The notes below the pieces were generated by a model. That model was not told the origin of the DNA, did not search any database, and was given only the letters and a program-made list of their open reading frames with translations. The position numbers and the translations under genes are program-made. Below, piece by piece: positions 11,526 through 21,700 of a DNA stretch of 64,000 nucleotides. The stretch is from Nectonema munidae (taxonomy: Eukaryota > Nematomorpha > Nectonematoida > Nectonematidae), in the NCBI GenBank assembly GCA_030549495.1, contig JAUIRK010000239.1, positions 25,919 to 89,918 on the forward strand. Reading direction: 5' to 3'. Every line of letters begins with the position of its first letter. Position 1 is the first letter of the stretch.

Positions 11526-11990
11526 GTGGAAAGGGGACCCCAAAATCTAATTACGATCCGCCCCAACTTTAACTCAATTTCATTAAGAATATTCCTGGAT
11601 AGCTCAAAAACCGCAAACAAATCTTCCTATGCTTTTGCACTCTTCAAAGGCTCTTCTTCTTTCCCTGTTTACTCAAAAAAGCTTGTTATTGATCCCTCTC
11701 TTCCAATATATAGTGGTGAGTGCTATGCCCTTCTACATGCTTTTGATTACATAATCCAAAATAAGTTTTCCTTTAGACATTACAAAACACTACACTTCTT
11801 TATAGACTGACAAAACATCATCAAAGACCTGAGCCTCAAACACAACATCCCATTCTTAATATACACCCTTCTTTCTAAACTCTACTTTGAAATACACCCT
11901 TACTGGTGCCCAGCTCACTCAAACATTCTGGAAAGCACTTATGTAGATAAGATAGCTAAAAAAAGTACCTCCAAATACTCCTTACATCCC
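11526..11990 (+). pseudogene. LINE copy 2 RNase H domain
   Basis: Contains IFLDSSKTANKSS (DSS in place of DGS), YSGECYALLHAFD (Glu), LHFFID followed after one stop by QNIIKDLS (second Asp), and YWCPAHSNILESTYVDKIAKK (final Asp). The order matches the RNase H of copy 1. It is joined directly to non-LINE sequence on its left, which marks the deletion of the RT. The stop at the second Asp block is near 11808. Confidence 0.75.
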
Positions 11991-12540
11991 GGTTACCTCA
12001 TTTCCCCTATAAACATATACGCCTCTACTTAGATCTAACACTCAATACCTTAGACAAGAACTCATCCAATCCTTACCCTCCATTTTCTTCCAACATATAA
12101 ACAATTCAAACCAAATTCTGAACATTTGGTCAAAAATGAAATTCTTCCCACCGCGACCACTAATTAGATGGCTAACCGGACACTGCCCCTGCAACTCCTA
12201 TCTCTAACGCATCAAAAAATCACCAAGCATATCTATGTAGATTCAACTGCAATCATAACACTATTTTCTTTTATTTAAGACCTATATTCTTTAACACCCA
12301 CCTACTACCTTTGCTTAATCAATCATCCTTCAACTACCACCTCAAAAATCCAGCTCTCTACACTTCAAACTCCCTCAACAAGTAACCAATTTCTTCAAAG
12401 TCCCTCATTCCTAATCAATTCACAAGCCAAATCAATACACTCCTTTCGAACTTCAACTTTATACCTTTTCAAGCATTTCGCAAGCATATGGAAAAGTCCG
12501 ATAGTGCTTAGATATTTCTTCCTACCTACCTCTCATCGAA

Positions 12541-12962
12541 GGTCAGGCGTTCGATCGCCAAGCCTCCTTTCCCTTAAAAACAAAATCACAAAGCTGAGAT
12601 TAACGAGCCTATAGCATTACGACTAAAAGTGCTTTCATATCTCCAGCAACAAGCCAACCAAAAATGTGAGGGATCATTTAAAATTAAAAAACCTCTTTAG
12701 TTTTTAACAGAATATATCACTATGAATATACTAATGACTTGGGAACAAAAACTCTAGATGAATTTTTGAACTCTATAAATATTATATATAAATCTAAGAC
12801 TTTTTTGTATCAAACATTTCAAATTTATTTCCAAAGATTACATTTTAATAACTACATTTCCAAACAAAATATATTGGTAAGAATATTCCCCATACAAATT
12901 ACCAAAGAGAAAGATATTTTCAACCTCCTTTAGAGCAGGTAAACTGTTTTAAAGGGCCTAAA
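12541..12962. other. No recognised gene between LINE copy 2 and hAT fragment
   Basis: AT-rich DNA with one 64-codon frame (12739-12933, +) that has no recognisable motif and looks like chance. Confidence 0.4.
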
Positions 12963-13225
12963 GCAGTGTTTCTCAACCTTAATAATAATTAAATTAAATT
13001 TTATTTTAAATTTTGAAAAAAATAAAAGTAAAATTTTTTTTGAATATATTCAATGAGAACTTGCTGTTGAGCTTGTGTGGCAAGACTTTTTATGCCTGGC
13101 TTCGTTTGGGATACAGCAATGCGAATATCGTTGCCAACATCAAGTCGGTTTCTGGACTTTGTTTTGATAATGGCCAAGTCAGAAAATCCACATTCGCAAA
13201 AATAAATTGTAGCAAATTGAACTAG
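12963..13225 (-). pseudogene. hAT (SCAND3/ZBED-like) transposase C-terminus and element end
   Basis: On the minus strand 13070-13215 encodes FCECGFSDLAIIKTKSRNRL then DVGNDIRIAVSQTKPGIKSL, the C-terminal dimerisation region of SCAND3/ZBED-type hAT transposases (usual form CEAGFSALVAMKTKYRNKL). At 12970 the plus strand shows cagtgtttctcaacctt, a common hAT terminal sequence, in the right place to be the element's 3' end. The rest of the transposase is absent or too decayed to follow. Confidence 0.65.
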
Positions 13226-13300
13226 TATTATAGATGCTTTCTTGCTGAGTAGAGGGTAGCAAATGAAATTTCATTCAAAAATGTTCAAATTGAAGATCTT

Positions 13301-13549
13301 TTGAGCAAGCAGTCCATGTCTTTTTTCTTTTCGTTAAAAATTTCTCCTCCATTTTCAGCGTCAAAAGAATTCAGCGATGTTACCACTCATTTAAAAGTTG
13401 TGAATGATTTGTGTGAGCGAGTAGTTTCGTTAGTCACAACTTTTAATTCTTCTATTACAAAAAAAGAAGAAGACAAACAAGCCCTTTTTCAAACGATTGA
13501 GTATAACAGAAAAGCAATAACTTCTCCAAAAAAAAGTAATTTTGTGTAA
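13301..13549 (+). pseudogene. C-terminal fragment of a transposase-like multi-copy family
   Basis: The translation includes VVNDLCERVVSLVTTFNSSI followed by TKKEEDKQALFQTIEYNRKA. This resembles the end of an unclassified invertebrate multi-copy protein, from memory VVNDxAERGVALIQ...TKxEEQxQxLLQVVxxHR. I believe it is the same family whose N-terminal half sits at 56735-57964. It is a fragment only. The family relationship is recalled, not searched. Confidence 0.45.
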
Positions 13550-13968
13550 TTTTTAAAAAATAAATATTTTTTAGTTATGTTTGTTTATTGTTTATAACAG
13601 AAAAAATTTGTTTTTTGTCGAAAATATATTTTTCAAAATTTTTTGGCTCGTTTGAGGTGTAAGAAAACTCTTGTTAAAAAGAATGATATTCGACACAATT
13701 TCTGATTATTGATCATAAAATTGATTTAACATGTGCCTAAAACAAAAATAAACTTCACTTTTTTGGGACACTTTAATGTAGCTACTAATGTAAATACTTG
13801 TATTTAAAACAATTCACATTCTGATTTGACACTAATAATGTAATAGAACTACCATTACCTTAAAATTCCAAAAAATGTTCTTATTCAAAGGTATAGAATA
13901 GGAGAGTTAGGAAAAAACTATATTAGAGAGAAAAAGAAGTGAAAGTATATGAGTATGTAAACTATAGA

Positions 13969-14584
13969 GATTTATGCAGGGCCGTATCAAGGGGGAGGGC
14001 AATTGCCCGCGGCGCCATTTCATTGCCAATGACGTCAACGCAGCAGAGCTTGAGATGGAAATTGAGGACATTCAAATGTTTTTGAAATCTCGGAAGGAAA
14101 AACCGGCAAACGCTATGGAGTTACTTGTCCTCGCACTCAGGACTCTGTCCGAATCTACAAGTGGCTCTGAGGATCATGCTGACAATTGGAACTTCTATTG
14201 CATCCTGTGAAAGCTCATTCAGCAAGCTAAAACTCATTAAGTCCTACCTAAGGAGCACTATGGCGCAAGCCCGCCTCCAAAGTCTCGCTCTTATGAGCAT
14301 TGAGAAAGAAGTTCTCGATTGTGTTGATTTGGACGAAGTCATCGATAATTTCGCTGCTGCTAAAACACGAAAAATGAACATCTAATGGAGACTGTCTTCG
14401 ACTCAGTCAGTATATATTTGAATTATCTGGCTTAATAAAAATGTTAGCATTTTTTTTCTAATTCACTTTTTAAACCAGAATGGGGTGGGGATGACTGAAA
14501 AAAGAAAGAGCAAGGGGTGAGGGGCTCCATTCAGGACCTTTGCCGTGAGGCGCCACGATCCCTTGATACGGCCCTGGATTTATG
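13969..14584 (+). mobile_element. Compact 600-bp hAT element with perfect TIR and 8-bp TSD
   Basis: The element occupies 13977-14576. Both ends read cagggccgtatcaaggg inward (17-bp perfect terminal inverted repeats), and both flanks carry gatttatg (13969-13976 and 14577-14584), a perfect 8-bp target duplication. Inside is only the 3' part of a hAT transposase, so it is an internally deleted, non-autonomous copy that kept some coding sequence. The perfect ends and duplication suggest a comparatively recent insertion next to the older repeats around it. Confidence 0.92.
14030..14385 (+). pseudogene. hAT transposase C-terminal dimerisation domain
   Basis: Encodes CESSFSKLKLIKSYLRSTMA and then RLQSLALMSIEKEVLDCVDL and DEVIDNFAAAKTRKMNI, closely matching the hAT C-terminal dimerisation signature (xSxERSFSKLKLIKxYLRSTM). 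The upstream part (14030-14130) lies in another frame, so at least one frameshift separates the two. The DDE catalytic core and the zinc finger are missing. It lies inside the 600-bp element. Confidence 0.85.
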
Positions 14585-15735
14585 TTAATACTACCTTATA
14601 TAATATTTCATATTGTAAGTAGAACAACATTTATAATAACATACCGGTAGTCTTTAGTTACTGCCCGGTGTTTTATATATGGTAACTTTTACACTGCTGC
14701 TTAGGCTAGCCGATAACTTAGGCGAGTTCTGTATTTTAGAGGTCGACTTATACCTCAAATATTAGCAAATATCAATAAAAAAATTACTCTCGTTTTAGGG
14801 GTCGAATTATACGGTAAATCAGGACCTACTTGTGAATCTACAATAAAATTATTACATTTCCTTTAAATTTTAGTTTTCGAATATCATTTTCACGTGTCTA
14901 AACAATTACACAAAGATAAAAATCATTTTGTAATAGATGAAAAGATTCTGATATAGTTTTGAAGAAATTTTTTTATTTTTGATGAAATAATAGAAAAATA
15001 AAAATAAATTTCTCCAAGTCTTATGTGTATTTTTACTCGAGAATCTAGAAGCTTAAAATCCACTGAAGTCTCAAGAAATGAGAAATATGAAGACAAAAAC
15101 TTTATATGTAGATAATACTTCGATATACATCAATTATATAATTTATGTGAACGTAAAAAATAAATATTTATTGTAAAAAAGTGACTAAAAAATAAAGTTC
15201 GCAAAAAAAGAGTTAAAAATTGATGACAAGAAAAAGAATATCACAAAATAGTTCATGCATTTTACACTTGATTCCTACTCAATTCCTTCTTTTCTCAAAA
15301 AAGCGGATAAAACAGAAACTTCATGTTGTTGATTATTATTGAGCGAATTAATTAAAATTGTCTCCTTTTCTCCATCACTTTCTAAAAATTAAAAAAAGTT
15401 TTATCTTAATCTTGTGTGTTAAATAGCAAAAATGTCAATATAAGTACGGTGAATGAGAGTTGTAGCTCGCCATTTTTGTTTTTTTCGAACACTAACAAAT
15501 ATTTACTAATTTTCAGAAAAAAAAGTTTACTAAGTAAACTGAGAAAGTCTTTTTCCTTCATCATAAAAACGAACAAGTTTTGCGTGTCAGCGTAAACTGG
15601 GCAAATTACATTCTTAATTACCCTAATACTTAACTTTGAGCTTTCATAAAGAAAATTTTTTAAAGCATACATTTTGTGGGCAAAATCACTTGACAAAAAT
15701 TTTTATTGCATGCTTTTGCTACCTTGAATATGTAT
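14585..15735. other. Intergenic; possible decayed transposon end near 14640-14830
   Basis: Mostly featureless AT-rich DNA. Around 14640-14820 two related motifs occur, ggtcgacttatac and ggtcgaattatacggtaaa, with a taccggta-like start near 14643. These resemble ends of Tc1/pogo-type MITEs, but no clear duplication was found. A minus-strand frame at 15406-15696 has no known motif. Confidence 0.3.
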
Positions 15736-15739
15736 GAAG

Positions 15740-17250
15740 GAAAAGCAAAAGTATCGAACACAAATTGAAACTTATTGACGAGTTGGAAATGGTGAATCAC
15801 AAGCAAATGTTTCAATTTCCTAGAGTTATTGCAGAATGCACTGTACGGGGTGAATTAATTTCGTAGTTTTGTGGATTTGCGACTTCTGAAAAAGTTTGAT
15901 AAAGCTGTTTTTAATTCGTTTGTAGAAGAAACCAGCGTTGGTACAGCACTTCAAAGTCCAATGATAATCATTTGTGCTGAGGCATACAAAATAAAAACAC
16001 TACGAGAAATATTAAAACTTAGTTTAATCTGCCAGAAAGCAATTGTAAAAGCAGTCTTTAATTCTGTAAGCATGTCTTAGTTTCACCATTTTTAAAAATG
16101 ACATGGTATTGTCAACGCCAAAGTTGGTTGGGAGTCAAAATCTTTAGATTATTTATGTTTCGATCAGATTCTAAATGCTAACGAAACTACTCTTAAAAGC
16201 GATAAAAATCAGCCTGCTGGATATAGAACTAAGACCGATGAATTTTTTATTGTGCTGTATCCAAACTGGTGAGGATAAACTCTTTGCCTTGACAAGCTTT
16301 ATAGGCCTAGATCTTTTCATCACGTTAATATGAATTAAATGCCAATTCAGTAACAGTTATCTAAAAACGCATGAATAACTGCAACTATTTTTCAAGATTT
16401 CCCTTACCTTGCTTCCAAAAAATTTCCCCTGAATCAGAGGTGGGCAAACTACGGCCAGCGGACCGCATGCAGCCTTTCAAAGGTTTTTACCACTGAGATA
16501 GTTATCTACTCCCAGTTAGATCATTCTAATTGATGCAAAAAAATTTTTGAATGAAAATTTTTAGATATATTAAAAATTTCCGATAATAATACTGTTCAAA
16601 CTATTTAAACCAAAATGGCTTACTTTTTTTGTTTCTTTCTCCTTTTTTAGTTTTCACATTTGAAGCCGTATAGTAAATTTTGAAGATTGAAGTTACTTTT
16701 GATTTACAGATATTGTTTCAAGAGCATAGCAAATGTGAATCTGCTAATTGTTATTATTAGAAGATTTATTATTTACCATATTTTTCCTTGATTACATTTT
16801 CTTACAGATTTTTAAATACTTTTACCTTAAAAATGAAGATTATTATGAAAATAAAAAAACTTTTTTTTTTAATTTAAGCAAGGAACTTATTGTTCGGTTC
16901 TTTAAAACTTTTGTCTTTGTTGTTTAAACATTGCCGATTTTACTATGCGATTTAAAAGCGAACCTTTCACGAAAAAGTTTGTTAAGCCCTGCTCTAAAGG
17001 CTGTTTTGCTAATAGACAACTGTTCATCTCTTTATCTGCATAAAAAAACATAGCCTTCAACTAACATTAAAATGACGGTAGTTTTAACAACTCGTTTGAT
17101 TTGACTAATGATGATTTTTGTAAGCATACGGAGTGCCCCTTCTTTAGTAGCGAAGAGTTGGTGGTGAAAGTAAGTTTGTATTTACAGTAGCCGAAGACGG
17201 ATTTTTGTAAGTGCTACCTTACTGTGGGCCTGCGTTTTTGCATCCCTATG
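15740..17250 (+). pseudogene. pogo/Tigger (Jerky-like) transposase relic, split by an insertion
   Basis: N-terminal sequence KLIDELE followed by NGESQANVS, then LLKKFDKAVFNSFVEETSVG with LQSPMIIICAEAYK, matches the CENP-B-type DNA-binding region of Tigger/Jerky. Next come LNANETTL and the DDE-1 segment LTGEDKLFALTSFIG. After a 557-bp insertion (16435-16991) the transposase resumes as KAVLLIDNCSSLYLHK, the LxxDNCxxH block that carries the second catalytic Asp. Many stops and frame changes show long decay. Confidence 0.65.
16427..16999. mobile_element. hAT-like insertion nested in the Tigger relic
   Basis: The insert runs 16435-16991. Its left end is cagaggtgggcaaac and its right end, read inward, is cagggcttaacaaac: 10 of 15 positions match. 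The 8 bases on either side (ccctgaat and ctctaaag) agree at 5 of 8, consistent with an old hAT target duplication. Transposase coding on both sides belongs to the same Tigger gene, which proves that this is an insertion. No open frame of its own was seen. Confidence 0.6.
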
Positions 17251-18515
17251 CTTCTATATCATAAATCGATGAGTTCAAAAGACATACACCTGAAATATGT
17301 TTTGAAAAAGGTCTTAGAAAACCGAAAATTGAACTGTATCTTATTAAACACAATTACTTTAATATAATTAGATAATTATTATAAACAGGAAAAAAGAAAA
17401 TAGGTTGAGTATTTAAGATAACTTTAGCATAATATACAGTGATTGTGCTTGACTTACACAAAATAATTCACTAAATATTCTGGCTCTTTTTAACGACGTT
17501 GTGAGTTCTGCTCACGGATTCTAAAATTTCATGGTTCTTGATTCCGAAAATTTTGCACAGAGTTCAACACTTTTCCATGAAAGGCGAAGCTATATATTGA
17601 TTTAAAAAAATTTATTGATGACTTTGTGGTGCCTTTTTTAAGAAAGTTTTGGTAATTAAATTCTTAGTTTTAAAGCAAAAGTTTGTCCAACAACTCTAAT
17701 ATACACATATACCATTTTATGTAAATTACATCGGTTTCAATACGGTGTAATTTGTTAGTTATATCCTGAAGGATAAAACTTTAAAAGAAAAAAAAAGTTA
17801 TATTAAAAAAATAATAGTTATTCGATTATATTGCAATCAAAAGATTAATTTTATTTCAAATAACTTGTAATTATTTTTCATTGCAGTCAAAACTTACTTA
17901 ATGATCAGTTTCAATTTCTGTCAATTAATCCGAATCGATCTTATTCTACCTTGATTAATCAACCATGTGTTCGCAAAGGTAAATATGCCCTAAAGGTATG
18001 ATTATGCACTATACAGGTTAGAGAATAGAAAACATAAATGAATTTTTTTTTCACTATATCCCATTAGATTGAGGTACTTTTTAGCGCGGTCGTTAAGATG
18101 GAAACTATTTCAGCCCCACTGTTTCAGTGCTGGAAGAGTCAAATATGAATAACATTTTTGTATTTGTATATTATCATTATTATTCTTTCTTTCCTATGGA
18201 GAATTCACTAGACCAATTTTCCCCCTCATTCCATATTTATGCCTTCATAAATAGAATAAAGGCAACGTGTTTTGTCTAAAATGGAATATTTTCATAACTT
18301 ATGTTTATTTTAATTGATGAGGTATCTCAAAATGAGAAAAAGAATCAAACTTTATGATAATACTATTCAGCATGAGAATTTAGTAATTATTTTCAAATAT
18401 AACATCTAAATATAATTAAAAAAAACATTAATGTTCTTCAAAACATCATTGCCATAGCTCTTATAGATTTTTTTGAAATTAATTAAGAACAGTAGGAATG
18501 ATATAAATAAATTAC
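17251..18515. other. Downstream of wls exon 10; terminal wls exon not found
   Basis: The last coding exon of wls should lie here or further left, but I could not identify the cytoplasmic tail. Weak acceptor candidates exist near 18256 and 18137 (minus strand), each giving only a short frame with no match to known Wntless tails. Otherwise the stretch is AT-rich and featureless. Confidence 0.4.
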
Positions 18516-18744
18516 CATATTTATTTTTATGCGATGGCGCGTAGAAAACGAGAAGTGCAAAGACGTAAACATTCCACATGGCATACATTCCGGTGAAAAA
18601 GGCAGACGTGTACTCCAGCTTCACCTCCGTATCACTCCACTTCCAATGACTTTCGGAAATGTGGCTCAGCATGTAGAAGATGATAGTGAGAGAGGCGCAG
18701 ACGAACGTGAAAAAAATGAGGAAGTTGAAGCGATAGATTATGCC
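18516..18744 (-). CDS. wls: wls exon 10 (last two membrane segments)
   Basis: 229 bases from acceptor ttttag: GIIYRFNFLIFFTFVCASL, TIIFYMLSHISESHWKWSD, TSAFFTGMYAMWNVYVF and FYAPSHKNKY. The donor TATG|gtaatt is inferred from loss of similarity after SHKNKY. Reading through would add about 35 unrelated residues to a stop at 18406. The cytoplasmic tail exon was not found. Confidence 0.9.
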
Positions 18745-21700
18745 CTAAAACAAACATTTCATGTATAACTTTAGTATTCCCTACTCCCTGGCATTTTATC
18801 TATGATGGCTGCGTTGATAAAAACAAACAAATTCTTGAAACATACACTAATTTTTTATTTACTTAATCATTCTTTCACTCCTTAAAAATTAAACTGAATG
18901 ACTTAATATCGAAAGTCGCCTGATCAATTAAATTTAAAAAAAAAAAGTCTCTTTTACAAAACTCACAAATGAAATCGTTAGACTTGGAACAATTCATTAA
19001 ATTTTTTTTGAATGAAATAATCCATTCCTAGTTTGTGCAATTAAAATAATTTCGTAAATTTAACAAAAATGAAATTATTTTTTGGACAGTTTCTAAAAAA
19101 ATTCGAATCTGAGTGACGAACTAAACATTTTATCGATGAGATCAGGTTTACTCTGAATCTGGAAAAAAGTATAGGAAAAATACAAAGAGGTACTTAGGGC
19201 TTCAAGTAAAATTTTTAACTTCCGTGAATACAATAAAGGGTTGAGATTCACCATCTACAAATTTGTAAAAATATATACATACTTTGTTTGGAATATGAAT
19301 TGAAAAGTTTTTAAACTCTGGAGAATGCTATAAAATATAAAAATAAGTGTAAGTTTTGAGTGATTTAATTGCAGATAAATTTGACATATCTTCAAAATAT
19401 CGCTATTTTAAGCATCAAAGTATTTTGGCATTCATCAAAATAAACTATGGGAGAATGAAAAAAGTCATTTATCTCAGATGTGCTATTTTTTCATTATTCA
19501 AGAGATACCTAACTGCTTTTAAGCGAGGTGGATACAGATAAAACGCCTGAAAGCAAAAGGGCGAAGTAATTGCGTGGGTGCGGGTGCATTTTTTTTAGTT
19601 CAGAATTGGTAGAGGTAGTAATATTTTTTTAGGAATTAGAATCCACACCTCTGTTTTATTATAAAGTACGAATATTGTTCAGCGTATACATACGCATTGA
19701 GTGAAGAAGAATAAAACTTGATCTTTGACATCTCATGAATCTCATCTTTAATTTATGTAATATTTCTTGAATAATCATGATTTTAGTGCAAAAAATAGAC
19801 TTGAATAAATCGTAATAAAAAATAACCCAAAGACATAAAAATTCAAATAAAGGAGAGGCGGGAAAATAAGGATTTTGAAAGATGCACCGAGTTCTTAGTA
19901 ACTGTAAGCGCAGCTCTTATTTGACATAATTTTTTTAAAACATATAAGAGTTTTAAAATTTTAAATATTTTTCGGCTATCTTCAAAACTTTTTTTTGATA
20001 ATATATTGTTTATCATAATGCATTTGAAGGAAAAGTGAAGATAATATTTTGATTAATAACAAACATTCAAGCTTTTTTAAGAAATTATTGTAAATTTTGA
20101 GCTTAAAATGCCTTACCTAACCCTAACAAAGAGGAGTATTGGGGGACAAATGTTTTGGTCCAAAACTATATGTTTTTGCATATCTTTTGTATATATTTTT
20201 TATTATGATATTGACAAACAGTGTGACTTTTCGTCAATTCAATCAGAAAATGTATGAACAAAAAGAAAAACATAGGTACATATTCTTACATAACAAGATC
20301 AAATTTAACAAGACATATTCAAGAAGAAAATGACATGGTAAAAAATCAACCACTCATCAGCATGAAACAACAGGATTCTAAAATGAAAATGATGATCTAT
20401 ACCCGCTATGAACACCGACTATTTATTAGCTTATTAATTTGATAGTTTTTAAAATGAAAATACAAGCATGGCGTAAGATAAAATGAAAAGCTCGTAACTT
20501 TTTTCAAAGTTTTAATCAAAAGCATCGATTTCAAATTAGGACTAAAAAATATTTATGATAATCTTTGGTCAGTCACAAATTTTGCAAAATAGATCCAAAA
20601 TTCGATAGAATAAATGTTTTTGTATATAAACTGACATGAGGGAATCGTTGACATACTCATGCAATAAACGGTTAATTTCAATCTTCTCAAAAGATGCCTG
20701 ATACAAGGTTGTTGTTTTACTGGACTTAGCACAAGTTGGAATAAGTTCTTTGATACCGTAGCGCAATAAAAGTAAAAAAATAAACCTGATATTTCATTCT
20801 GCGAATCGAGCTCATTTTGGGAAAAGAAGCCTTTTTTCGGTTGATATTCCTCAAAACACACACAATCATGTAGGACAGGAAAATGAGGTAAACGCATCCA
20901 CTGATTCCCGCAATGTAAACAAAAAATAGAGCAATTGTGGAGCCAGCGTCGGTGCTCCAAATGCTGAAGAAAGGATCTTTCAATTCGATGCCTCTGTTTT
21001 TATGACAAAATCATTTTTGCAGTTGCGTAAAGGACGAAAAAAAGGAAGCAAACCTTTCACAAACGTCAAATATAAACATACAAATGCATCCAACGGCAAC
21101 TGGGCCTAGGTGTTTGGAGTATGCGCTCAAGGAATTTCTTTCGTGCTCATCCTATAAGGCAAAGTAAGATAATGGAGAAAAATAAATAGAATCAAGTTGA
21201 TATACCATTAAATGTTCTCCAACAAAGACGATCCAGAAGCAAAGAAGGACAGAATAAAATATTCCTTGGCGAATGTCAGAGTAAAAGAGCATGTATGGCA
21301 TATTGAGGAAAAGGGTGAACCAATCAACTGGAACTAAATACCGCAATAAGACGCTAAAGAATTTGGAATGATATTCAAAAGACTAATAATAAGATTCTCT
21401 CATGGCAGCTATTCGGCAATGAGAATTTTACTTATGTTAATTTGGTGAGGGTTAATATTTCCAATGCCAATTTTCACGCTGTTAGTTTTTCTAGCACTTG
21501 TTAATGTGCGTAATTAAGAACTGATTAGTGATAATAAACTAAAAGTCTAGTTCTTTACGAGAAAGAAAGTTGAATTGCGGTTTGTAACACTTTTTGTTAT
21601 GATGGAGTAAGCTAAGTGATCTTGTTCTTTAAGAGAACCATAAAAAGGATTTGTCCCTCCCACATTTTCAAGACAAATGAGGCCCTTGTACGCATATACA

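Larger units (their letters stand above)
10300..12540 (+). mobile_element. I-superfamily LINE, copy 2 (5'-truncated, RT deleted) with 13-bp TSD
   Basis: The element spans 10313-12527 between two perfect copies of acctctcatcgaa (10300-10312 and 12528-12540). It begins inside ORF1 just before the CCHC knuckles (CAHCCQRDHSIASC near 10440-10490), continues into the endonuclease, then jumps to RNase H at about 11540. The whole reverse transcriptase is missing. The 3' end carries gtgcttagatat followed by a CTAC tail, as in copy 1. Protein identity to copy 1 is modest, so this is a different subfamily or an older copy. Confidence 0.82.

Noticed and set aside
18529-18768. Plus-strand frame 18529-18768
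   Set aside because: Exactly antisense to wls exon 10, which is strongly supported.
20569-20766. Alternative continuation of wls exon 9 into 20569-20766
   Set aside because: The frame loses all Wntless similarity after MKYQ, while exon 10 at 18744 continues it perfectly in phase.
21334-21353. Acceptor at 21354 for wls exon 7
   Set aside because: It would add VLLRYL-like residues out of phase with exon 6. The acceptor at 21334 gives SLLN-F-PVDWF, matching the family.
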